From: Candidatus Competibacteraceae bacterium
Lineage (GTDB): Bacteria; Pseudomonadota; Gammaproteobacteria; Competibacterales; Competibacteraceae
Length of the DNA stretch: 6,201 nt
Assembly (NCBI GenBank): GCA_003527885.1
Contig: DPWB01000179.1
Span: 3,007 to 9,207 of the forward strand
Direction of reading: 5' to 3'
The translations under genes and the position numbers were made by a program. The notes beneath the pieces were generated by a model. It made no database searches, had not been told where the DNA came from, and worked only from the letters and a program-made list of their open reading frames with translations. Each line of letters begins with the position of its first letter. Position 1 is the stretch's first letter. Positions 1 to 6,124 of this stretch are shown piece by piece.

Positions 1-908
1 TAGCTGGTGGTGCTGGAGGTGCCGAGCAGCGCGCCGATGCTGATGGCGCTGCTATCGGCCAATAATGCCCGTTCCAACCGAGGCAAACGACCCTGGCCAT
101 CGAGAAAGCCGCCGCGCTGTGCGATGGCGATCAGCGTCCCTGAAGTCTCGAACAGACTCATCAGAAAGAAGCTCAACACCACGCCCAGCAGCGCCGGGTC
201 CAGAGCCGCGCGGATGTCGGCCTTGAACAGCGTCGGAGCCAGCGAGGGCGGTATGGAGAAGACGCCGCCGAACGAACTCAAACCCAAGGCGACCGACGCT
301 GCCGTAACCGCCAGAATGCCGATCAGGATGGCGCCCGGCACGCCGCGCTGATCGAGCGCCGCCATCAGCAGAAAGCCGCCGATCGCCAGCAGGGCCGGCG
401 GCGCTTTGAGGCTGCCCAGGGTGAGCAGGGTATCCGGGCTGGCGGTCACGATGCCGGCGGCGTGCAGCGCGAGCAAGGCCAGAAACAAGCCGACGCCGGC
501 GGTGATGCCGTGCTTGAGACTGGCCGGGATGGCGTTGACGAACCATTCTCGCACCTTCAACAAACTGACCAGCACGAACAGCAGGCCGGACAAGAAGACC
601 GCGCCCAGCGCCGTTTCCCACGGCAGGCCCATGCCCTTGACCAAACCGAAGGTGAACACGGCGTTGATCCCCATGCCGGGCGCTTGCGCGATGGGATAGT
701 TGGCGAGCACGCCCATCAACAGAGAGCCGATGGCCGCAGCCAAACAGGTGGCGACGAACACCGCACCGCGATCCATGCCGGCTTGGCCGAGAATATCCGG
801 GTTGACGAACAGAATGGCCGACATGGTGAGGAAGGTCGTACAGCCGGCCAGAATTTCAGTACGCGCGGTCGTGCCGCGCGCCTGCAGCGCGAAGAGTTTT
901 TCCAGCAT
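1..908 (-). CDS. AzgA/PbuG-type purine (adenine/guanine/hypoxanthine) permease, C-terminus missing
   Basis: The reading frame is open from ATG at 908 to the window edge, giving 302 complete codons of a family usually about 430-450 residues long. The start ([20 protein letters not shown]) matches the typical opening of COG2252 permeases, a short amphipathic lead followed by an R-T-E-hhAG entry into the first membrane helix. Other family signatures are the [13 protein letters not shown] loop, the QAPGMGIN motif near residues 75-82, the segment [12 protein letters not shown] near residues 255-266, and GTSSTTSY at the break. Proteins of this family are inner-membrane purine:proton symporters that import nucleobases for salvage. 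The protein is strongly hydrophobic, with repeated Gly/Ala/Leu-rich helices. The start lacks a clear Shine-Dalgarno and no ATG lies upstream in frame nearby, so it rests on family similarity. Family assignment is secure; the exact purine substrate is not. Confidence 0.9.
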   Translation of the reverse strand, partial: MLEKLFALQARGTTARTEILAGCTTFLTMSAILFVNPDILGQAGMDRGAVFVATCLAAAIGSLLMGVLANYPIAQAPGMGINAVFTFGLVKGMGLPWETALGAVFLSGLLFVLVSLLKVREWFVNAIPASLKHGITAGVGLFLALLALHAAGIVTASPDTLLTLGSLKAPPALLAIGGFLLMAALDQRGVPGAILIGILAVTAASVALGLSSFGGVFSIPPSLAPTLFKADIRAALDPALLGVVLSFFLMSLFETSGTLIAIAQRGGFLDGQGRLPRLERALLADSSAISIGALLGTSSTTS

Positions 909-1121
909 GATGAGGGCGGTTCGGAAAGTGTGGGTGTGAACGGCACCGCGTCCGCGAAACAGGCGAACGCTCCCGGACGCATGGCGCGCCCCGCCGGACC
1001 ACCAGCCGATTGCCGGCGCCCGGTTACGGAGGGCAGTATACGGAACTGGCGGCGTTCTTGGCGCAACTTACCAAGCGGGAGCCGGTCACAGGAGAAACCA
1101 TTTGAACGCCGAGATTCCGCC

Positions 1122-2036
1122 ATGCCGATCGAGAAACCCGCCGATATCGCGCCCTCCGAGATCACTCCGCCCGAACTGTATGCCCGCCGTCGCGAGTTTC
1201 TGAAATCCGCCGCTGCGCTGGGGGCGGCGGCGCTGCTGTCGCCGTTGGGGTCGGGCAGCGCCGCCCGCGCGGCGGACGGCGATCTCAAGCCGACGCCCTA
1301 CAAGGACATCACCTCTTATAACAATTTCGTCGAACTCGGTCCCGGCAAGACCGCCCCGGCGCAATATACCGGCCAGCTGCGCGCCAAGCCCTGGACCGTC
1401 GCGGTGGAAGGCCATTGCGAGAAGCCCGGCCAATACGCACTGGAAGATTTTCTGGCGCCCCATCCAGCGGAGGAGCGCATTTACCGCTTGCGCTGTGTCG
1501 AAACTTGGTCGATGGTGGTACCGTGGCTGGGAATCCCGCTCAATAAGATTTTGCCGAGATTCAAGCCGACCTCGGCGGCGAAATACGTCGAATTCACGAC
1601 CTTGCTCGATCCGTCCAGAATGCCGGGTCAAAAGACGCGCCTGCTGGAGTGGCCTTACGTCGAGGGTTTGCGGATGGACGAGGCTTTGCATCCGCTGACC
1701 TTGCTCGCCACCGGGCTCTACGGCAAGGAACTGCCCGATCAGAACGGCGCGCCGCTGCGGCTGGTGGTGCCGTGGAAATACGGCTTCAAGAGCATCAAAT
1801 CTATCGTCAAAATCCGCTTCACCGACCGCCAGCCGCGAACGACCTGGAATCAGGAAGCGCCCGACGAATACGGTTTTTACGCCAACGTCAACCCCAACGT
1901 CGATCATCCGCGCTGGAGCCAGAAGCGGGAGCGGCGGATCGGCGATTTCTTCCGGCGGGATACCCTGCCGTTTAACGGTTACGCCGATCAAGTCGCCGGC
2001 CTGTATGCCGACATGGATCTGAAGAAAAATTTCTGA
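1122..2036 (+). CDS. msrP: MsrP, protein-methionine-sulfoxide reductase catalytic (molybdopterin) subunit
   Basis: The 304-residue product matches E. coli MsrP (YedY) along its whole length. It reduces methionine sulfoxide in oxidised periplasmic proteins, using Mo-molybdopterin and electrons from the heme membrane protein MsrQ. The N-terminus has a twin-arginine signal (RRREFLK at 22-28), an Ala/Leu-rich core, and a likely cleavage site after ARA at 48-50. Cys125 in [14 protein letters not shown] is the expected molybdenum ligand. Other conserved blocks are [55 protein letters not shown] and the C-terminal [11 protein letters not shown]...NF. ATG 1122 is chosen because it places the Tat motif at the normal distance, although only a weak GAG precedes it. 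The open frame extends upstream to about 462, but that part overlaps the permease gene antisense and is not MsrP-like. No msrQ follows: the next gene is convergent. Confidence 0.95.
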   Translation: MPIEKPADIAPSEITPPELYARRREFLKSAAALGAAALLSPLGSGSAARAADGDLKPTPYKDITSYNNFVELGPGKTAPAQYTGQLRAKPWTVAVEGHCEKPGQYALEDFLAPHPAEERIYRLRCVETWSMVVPWLGIPLNKILPRFKPTSAAKYVEFTTLLDPSRMPGQKTRLLEWPYVEGLRMDEALHPLTLLATGLYGKELPDQNGAPLRLVVPWKYGFKSIKSIVKIRFTDRQPRTTWNQEAPDEYGFYANVNPNVDHPRWSQKRERRIGDFFRRDTLPFNGYADQVAGLYADMDLKKNF

Positions 2037-2069
2037 GTCGCGACGCGGCGGCGAAGGAGGCGGTCGGGC

Positions 2070-2717
2070 TCAACGCGCCGTGAAGTAAATATCGCCATAC
2101 CAAGCCGTCGCGCTTTGGCCGCTATTGTCGGTGTCGGTCATCAGGGCAACCGCGTCGATGGCGCCGATATCGTCGCCGAACAGTCGCCGGAAGTCGGCGC
2201 GGACATCGCGTTTTTCGCTGACCCAACGCCCGGCGTCCTTCGTCCCCGACCGCAGCGCCATGACCCTGGCATTGCCGGTGAAGGCATTGTTCCAGGTCGC
2301 GCCCGCAGGGTGGCTGCTGGACCAGACGTAAACCAGTGAACGGGTTTTCCAGAACGCCGTGCCACCGGAAACCACCACGTAAACCCGCGCCGGATAATCG
2401 TCCCCGTCCTTGGTGCGTTCGTCGAGGCCGTTCAACGCCCGGTCGACCCGCCACGACCAATTCAGCCAGGGGGTGCGGCTCAAATCGACGCGGATTTCCC
2501 GGTACAGTCCTGAAGCCGCGCCTCGGCTGTCGGCGAACAGCGCCGGTTGGCCGCTCTTGTTGTCGAAGGTATAGTGCGTTTCGCCCATGAAGGATTTGGT
2601 TTGCCAATCTTGCAGATCGCCGGCGGAAAACCGGCCGACCAGGAGTTTTTCATCCGCCGCGCCGGCGGCGGTTGAGGCGAGCAGCGTTAGCGTTCCCAAC
2701 ATCGTGGCGCATTTCAT
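2070..2717 (-). CDS. Secreted DUF3047 family protein
   Basis: The 215-residue product starts at ATG 2717, six bases after a good Shine-Dalgarno (AAGGA, plus-strand 2724-2728). It has a Sec signal peptide: MK, a hydrophobic stretch, and an AGA cleavage site ending at residue 20. The mature part looks like a beta-rich extracytoplasmic domain, with a Trp-rich core (LNWSWRVD at about 85-92), a DDYPARVYVVVSGG segment (about 106-119), VYVWSSS near 129-135, and a C-terminal ALMTDTDNSG...AWYGDIYF. These are features of DUF3047, a family of unknown function found as exported proteins in proteobacteria. An acidic cluster and the DTDNSG loop could bind a metal, but that is inference. It converges on msrP with a 33-bp gap in which I see no clear terminator. 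The same frame stays open far upstream, antisense to the next gene; that extension is not coding. Confidence 0.85.
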   Translation of the reverse strand: MKCATMLGTLTLLASTAAGAADEKLLVGRFSAGDLQDWQTKSFMGETHYTFDNKSGQPALFADSRGAASGLYREIRVDLSRTPWLNWSWRVDRALNGLDERTKDGDDYPARVYVVVSGGTAFWKTRSLVYVWSSSHPAGATWNNAFTGNARVMALRSGTKDAGRWVSEKRDVRADFRRLFGDDIGAIDAVALMTDTDNSGQSATAWYGDIYFTAR

Positions 2718-2723
2718 GGTTTT

Positions 2724-2728
2724 TCCTT
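2724..2728 (-). promoter_or_regulatory. Ribosome binding site that fixes the DUF3047 start
   Basis: On the minus strand AAGGA lies six bases before ATG 2717. It decides the start, because the frame is open for more than 650 further bases upstream and otherwise offers other start codons. Confidence 0.7.
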
Positions 2729-2764
2729 GGCGTAACAAAGTACTGTAACGGGATCTGTTCGGTG

Positions 2765-2794
2765 TTGTTTCGTCGGTTAGCGCTGCACTATAGA
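2765..2794. promoter_or_regulatory. Candidate divergent promoter region between the DUF3047 and pterin-synthase genes
   Basis: On the plus strand TTGTTT (2765-2770) is separated by 18 bases from TATAGA (2789-2794), a weak sigma-70-like pair pointing at the gene starting at 2898. On the minus strand the same A/T core reads TATAGT (2792 to 2787), five of six matches to the -10 consensus and pointing at the DUF3047 gene, but with no convincing -35. It lies in the only A/T-rich part of the gap between two divergent genes. Both reads are visual matches only. Confidence 0.3.
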
Positions 2795-2897
2795 CTTTTC
2801 GCTGGTCCGCTCGTTCCTCCGGCGTATGACGGCGCAGTGGCGGCGGGTTGGCTTGGCGAATGACGGCGGGGCCAATGATTCCAACGGGAGCGACAGC

Positions 2898-3419
2898 ATG
2901 GGCGGTCCAGACGAGCGGCGGTGGAAAATCCACATCCGCAAGGACAATCTGAAATTTTCGGCGGCGCATATGACGGTGTTTCCCGATGGCGGCAAGGAAG
3001 GCTTGCACGGGCATAACTATCAAGTCGAACTGGAGGTGGAGTTGGCCGAGCCGGCGTTGGCGCGGATGCTCAGCTATCAATCCTTCAAGCGAGTGCTGCG
3101 GTCGGTTTGCGCGGTGTGGGACGAAAAGGTGCTGGTGGCCGGGGCCAATCCGTGGTTCGAAGCCCTGTCCGGCGAGGGGGGCGAATATGCCTTTCGGTTG
3201 TGCGGCAAGCGTTATGTGTTGCCGGTCGATGAGGTGGCGGTGTTGGCGGTGGACAACATCACCGCCGAGAATCTGGCTCAACTGTGTTTTGAGCAATTTT
3301 GGGAAAAACTGACAAAAGACCAGACGGTTGCTTGGCGAGAACAAATCCTCGCCGCCAGCCTGCGGGTCGAAGAATCGCGCGGGCAAGGGGCAACCTACGC
3401 CGTCCGTTTCGGCCGCTGA
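2898..3419 (+). CDS. 6-pyruvoyl-tetrahydropterin synthase / QueD superfamily protein, variant active site
   Basis: The 173-residue product belongs to COG0720, whose zinc enzymes act on 7,8-dihydroneopterin triphosphate in queuosine, tetrahydropterin or folate routes. The zinc-binding histidines are visible: H24 in KFSAAH, and H37 and H39 in LHGHNY. VDNITAENLAQ (118-128) matches the PTxE-type motif, and RVEESRGQGATY (156-167) gives the C-terminal substrate-binding Glu and the final strand. Start ATG 2898 has GGGAG seven bases upstream; an in-frame ATG at 2826 would only add a low-complexity, SD-less extension. Two usual catalytic residues differ. No Cys precedes HGH (the sequence is GGKEGLHGH), and the usual Asp-His pair of the LDHxxL motif is Asp-Glu (WDEKVL, 74-79). 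Glu34 may stand in for the Cys, as in PTPS-III enzymes of folate synthesis. It could be QueD-like, PTPS-III-like or a distinct subgroup, so no symbol is given. Confidence 0.85.
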   Translation: MGGPDERRWKIHIRKDNLKFSAAHMTVFPDGGKEGLHGHNYQVELEVELAEPALARMLSYQSFKRVLRSVCAVWDEKVLVAGANPWFEALSGEGGEYAFRLCGKRYVLPVDEVAVLAVDNITAENLAQLCFEQFWEKLTKDQTVAWREQILAASLRVEESRGQGATYAVRFGR

Positions 3420-3494
3420 AAGCGGGCTAGCGGACCGGTTTTGGAGCGAGCCGCCCGGCTGGGGCGTGGGGACGGAATCCTCGGGGAACGCGGT

Positions 3495-3512
3495 GCCGCG
3501 CCGGCGCGCGGC
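3495..3512. other. GC-rich perfect hairpin between two converging genes
   Basis: Seven paired bases (GCCGCGC with GCGCGGC) close a four-base loop (CGGC). It lies in the 96-bp gap between the pterin-synthase stop at 3419 and the stop of the small helical gene at 3516. It could stop or pause transcription from either side, but no T-run follows on either strand, so it is not a typical intrinsic terminator and may be chance in GC-rich DNA. Confidence 0.3.
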
Positions 3513-3515
3513 CGG

Positions 3516-3857
3516 TCACGGACCCGCCAAGGCCCGGTCGATTTTGTTCACCCAGATCAGCGCCTCATCCTGGGTCAGCAGCCAAATCTGCAAGCTGTTG
3601 CGGTAATCCTGCCAGGACTTTTCGACGCACTCGTTCATGGCGTCAGCATAGGTCGACACCGCTTTTTCGGGCGTGTCGCCCAGACTGGCGCTTTTTATGT
3701 AATCCGCGCCGTGGCGCAGGCAAAGCAGATACGTCTCCAAGCCTTTACGCACCGAGCCGACCAGACTGAGGCTCAAAAGGCCGCTGACTCGCATCGCGCC
3801 CTGCCACGCCAGCAGGTTGGCGGCGTGTTGGCGGTCGAGCATGGTGTTGGCGTTCAT
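3516..3857 (-). CDS. Small helical protein of unknown function, weakly phasin-like
   Basis: The 113-residue product starts at ATG 3857, eight bases after GGTGGAG (plus-strand 3866-3872), a good ribosome binding site. No signal peptide or clear membrane helix is seen. The sequence looks wholly alpha-helical and amphipathic: a first helical block (about 9-55, including VGSVRKGLETYLLCLRHGADYI), a short break (SLGDTPEKA, about 58-66), then a second long block (YADAMNECVEKSWQDYRNSLQIW, about 70-92). Two helical blocks joined by a loop containing D-T-P resemble phasins, which coat polyhydroxyalkanoate granules, but no decisive motif supports that. It sits 83 bp downstream of the NACHT gene on the same strand and may have its own promoter. 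The same frame continues open upstream only as a shadow of the NACHT gene. The protein is probably real given the RBS and clean composition; its function is unassigned. Confidence 0.65.
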   Translation of the reverse strand: MNANTMLDRQHAANLLAWQGAMRVSGLLSLSLVGSVRKGLETYLLCLRHGADYIKSASLGDTPEKAVSTYADAMNECVEKSWQDYRNSLQIWLLTQDEALIWVNKIDRALAGP

Positions 3858-3887
3858 TTTGTGATCTCCACCCCGGTTTATTATTGC

Positions 3888-3916
3888 ATCGCACCATATT
3901 TTTAGACGGCGGTCAA
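3888..3916 (-). promoter_or_regulatory. Candidate sigma-70-like promoter for the small helical gene
   Basis: Reading the minus strand, TTGACC (plus 3911-3916) is followed after 17 bases by TGCGAT (plus 3888-3893), in the A/T-rich 83-bp gap upstream of ATG 3857. The -35 matches five of six consensus bases; the -10 is poor. It would allow expression independent of the NACHT gene. Confidence 0.3.
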
Positions 3917-3940
3917 GCGGGATGTTTCCGTTGAAAATAG

Positions 3941-6124
3941 TCAGTGGGATGGGCCTTCGTTCTGGGTCGGGCGAGCGCGCAGGAGTTGGATAAAAGCATC
4001 GCTGACGGTGTGATCTTGAGTGTCGGCGGCGTAGTCGATCAGCCGCCGCTCCAGCGCGCGGGCGTCGTTTAAGGGCAGGAGTCGGGCCAGTTGCAGGTAG
4101 ACGCCCCGGAACCGAGCATCGCCCAGATGTTGTTCCGGCTTGTCGTTTTCGGGTCCGAGGAACGCTTGGACGATGAAGAAATCCGTGATTTTGTCGTGTC
4201 GGAAATGCCATTCGTCGCGCGCTTTGCCGCCTTCGACCGTCGGGCGGTTGACGGTCATTTTGTGGCGTTCCAAGCACTGCAATTCCTCGGTGAATTCGCC
4301 GGCGGGCAGGGCGTCTTGGTCTTGCAGGCGCATTTGATAAACCGCCTCGGCGAATTTGCGCAGCGGAAAGTCGTGAAGCTGTTTTTCTCGATAATCCTCG
4401 GCCATGAGCCGGTATTGCTGGTCTTGCAAACGGAACAGATCGGGGTTTTCGGCGCGCGCCAGCATGGCGGCCACCGAGCTCAAATCCATCGGGTTGGACA
4501 GCAGTTGGCGCATCGCCGCCAGGGTTTCCGGGGGTTGTCGGGGATCGAGGGTGTCGGTCAGGTAGCGCCGGCACGCTTGTTGGTAGGCGTCGCCGGTGGT
4601 CCGGGCATCGTCGGGGAGATGGCCTTGGCGGGTCAGTAGAAAGGTTTCGATTTGGCTGTCGGTGAGGGGTTCGAGAATGTAGGTTTTGGCGGTTGCCGGC
4701 GGCGTCCATTCCAGCGGTTGAGCGCTCATCAGGATATTGCCCTTGAAGTAGCTTTCCACGAATCCGGTGATCTTGGCGCGAGCGTCCGCCGAGACTTCGT
4801 TGAGACCGTCGATGCAGATGTCGAGCGCGCCGCTGTAGATCAGGTTGCGGAGGAAGGCGGGGTCTTGGGTGGGGCCGTGCAGTTTGGCTTGAATGGCTTC
4901 CAGCACCCCGCCGCCGCATTTCTTGGCGGGTAGATACACCGCCACGCGCCGGGCGCGTTTGACCAGCGAGCGCAAGAACATCGTCTTGCCGATGCCCGAT
5001 TCGCCCTCCAGAACGATCTGGTCACGGATGGCGGGGATCGCTTCGCGCAGCGGTTTTTGACGCCCGGAGGTTTTTTCCTTGACCAGTGAATCGGGGAAAT
5101 AGGCCGCCTCGTCGAAGGTGTCCAAGGCGGCATCGGCGACTAGCGATGGCTTGAACGGCGCGAATAATTTTGTCCGCAGAAACGGAATCCAAGTGAGCGC
5201 AAAGCCGATATAGCCCAGCCCGATAAAGCGCCGAATCCAAGGGTTCCAGAAAAAGATGGCCTGCACGATGCGGAAACGGGGGTAAACCGCGATTAAAACC
5301 AGCCAAAACAACGCATGGATTAGCGCGACCTTGGCGATGGTGAGCGCATAATCGGTCGCTTCCACCGAGGTGATGACTTGCTGTACCGCCGCTGCATGAG
5401 TGGAACCGGCTGCTTCGAGATTGGCGGCATGGGTTTTGAGCAGAGGCAGATCGTCGGTTTTCCACTGACCTTTTTGGGCAACCGTGGCAATCTGAGTTTC
5501 CAAATCGCGGCGCAGCTTGGGAAAAGGTTCACTAAAAGGCCAAGTTTGCTCGAAAGCGTGGAGCGTTTTTACGGCCAAGTCATGGTTTTGACTGATCGCA
5601 GCCATGGGGCGAGTGATCGGTTCGCCGATCCAAGCGATAAGCGTCTCGATATCGGTGTTACCACCGCCAAGAAAATGAGCTAGAAATCGTGATCTGGAAA
5701 CGAGAGAACTGTCATCGTAAACAATAGATAAAATGCTTGAGACTGACCTTAGCTCAAGAGGTCCTATCACAATAAGCGCCCGAGATGCCGCCCAACGGGC
5801 ATTCTTGTCGGGATCGCGCAGCAGCTTGGCCAGTTCGGGCGCTTGTTCCTTGGCCGCCGCGCCCATCGCTCCCAGCGCCTGGATCGCCGTCAGACGGACA
5901 GTCCAGTCGGGATCGTGCAGCAGCTTGGCCAGTTCGGGCGCTTGTTCCTTGGCCGCCACACCCATCTTCCCCAGCATCTCGACCGCCGCTTGTCGGACAT
6001 TTGTGTCGGGATCGTACAGTCGCTTGGTCAGTTCGGGGATCTGCTCCTTGGCCGCTGCACCCATCGTTTCCAGGATTTGAGCCGCCGCACGGACATTCGA
6101 ATCGGATTCGCGCAGCGGCTTGGC
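3941..6124 (-). CDS. Membrane-anchored NACHT (STAND) NTPase with N-terminal HEAT repeats, 5' end missing
   Basis: 727 genomic codons are visible, numbered here from the first genomic codon at 6124. Residues 1-121 are HEAT repeats of 32-33 residues with D-P-D-x-x-V/A-R turns. Residues 122-255 form a mixed helical linker. Two hydrophobic segments follow (about 263-281 and 299-316), probably a membrane hairpin. The NTPase domain has Walker A GESGIGKT (374-381) and a NACHT-like Walker B, LDICIDGLNE (434-443). Near 639-650 WHFRHDKITDFF fits the F-x-H...FF motif common after NACHT domains. Proteins of this class switch oligomeric state with ATP or GTP and often serve in signalling or antiphage immunity; the role here is unknown. 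Where many NACHT proteins have a T-S-R-P sensor-1 motif, this one reads MSAQP (466-470), without Arg. The apparent GTG start at 6139 lies in adapter sequence, so the true start and possibly more repeats are missing. Confidence 0.88.
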   Translation of the reverse strand, partial: AKPLRESDSNVRAAAQILETMGAAAKEQIPELTKRLYDPDTNVRQAAVEMLGKMGVAAKEQAPELAKLLHDPDWTVRLTAIQALGAMGAAAKEQAPELAKLLRDPDKNARWAASRALIVIGPLELRSVSSILSIVYDDSSLVSRSRFLAHFLGGGNTDIETLIAWIGEPITRPMAAISQNHDLAVKTLHAFEQTWPFSEPFPKLRRDLETQIATVAQKGQWKTDDLPLLKTHAANLEAAGSTHAAAVQQVITSVEATDYALTIAKVALIHALFWLVLIAVYPRFRIVQAIFFWNPWIRRFIGLGYIGFALTWIPFLRTKLFAPFKPSLVADAALDTFDEAAYFPDSLVKEKTSGRQKPLREAIPAIRDQIVLEGESGIGKTMFLRSLVKRARRVAVYLPAKKCGGGVLEAIQAKLHGPTQDPAFLRNLIYSGALDICIDGLNEVSADARAKITGFVESYFKGNILMSAQPLEWTPPATAKTYILEPLTDSQIETFLLTRQGHLPDDARTTGDAYQQACRRYLTDTLDPRQPPETLAAMRQLLSNPMDLSSVAAMLARAENPDLFRLQDQQYRLMAEDYREKQLHDFPLRKFAEAVYQMRLQDQDALPAGEFTEELQCLERHKMTVNRPTVEGGKARDEWHFRHDKITDFFIVQAFLGPENDKPEQHLGDARFRGVYLQLARLLPLNDARALERRLIDYAADTQDHTVSDAFIQLLRARPTQNEGPSH
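5810..6124 (-). repeat. Tandem in-frame HEAT-repeat units of 99/99/96 bp plus a partial unit
   Basis: Units begin on the plus strand at 5810, 5909, 6008 and 6104 (the last cut by the contig end), each opening near TCGGGATCG or TCGGATTCG. The periods of 99, 99 and 96 bp equal 33, 33 and 32 residues. The first two units share an uninterrupted identical run of 41 bases (5818-5858 and 5917-5957), so they look like a fairly recent duplication. The third and the partial fourth have diverged more. The array encodes residues 1 to about 105 of the NACHT protein. Confidence 0.9.

Noticed and set aside
1035..1040. TATACT on the minus strand as a -10 for the permease
   Set aside because: It matches five of six bases, but the nearest TTG-like -35 (TTGCGC, plus 1061-1066) is 20 bases away, too far, and the leader would be over 100 bases. 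No purine-riboswitch-like fold was recognised between it and the start.
462..1121. In-frame upstream extension of msrP
   Set aside because: It overlaps the permease gene antisense, is low-complexity, and would bury the Tat signal, which must lie near the N-terminus.
2037..2069. Terminator between msrP and the DUF3047 gene
   Set aside because: Only a TCGCGA palindrome and GC-rich sequence are present, with no stable stem followed by a T-run on either strand.
2826..2897. Alternative ATG 2826 for the pterin synthase
   Set aside because: It adds 24 residues of low-complexity sequence, lacks a Shine-Dalgarno, and lies close to the candidate promoter; ATG 2898 has GGGAG at good spacing.
2718..3386. 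Minus-strand open frame extending the DUF3047 gene to 438 residues
   Set aside because: It runs antisense through the pterin-synthase gene and the divergent gap, has no family similarity, and the signal peptide and RBS at ATG 2717 define the true start.
3858..4919. Minus-strand open frame extending the small helical gene to 467 residues
   Set aside because: The extension is an out-of-frame shadow of the NACHT gene, rich in Arg/Pro/Ser as expected from frame-shifted GC-rich coding sequence.
1..6124. tRNA, rRNA, CRISPR array, insertion sequence or attachment site
   Set aside because: No tRNA-like cloverleaf, spacer-repeat pattern, transposase or terminal inverted repeat was recognised; the only tandem repeats are the coding HEAT units.
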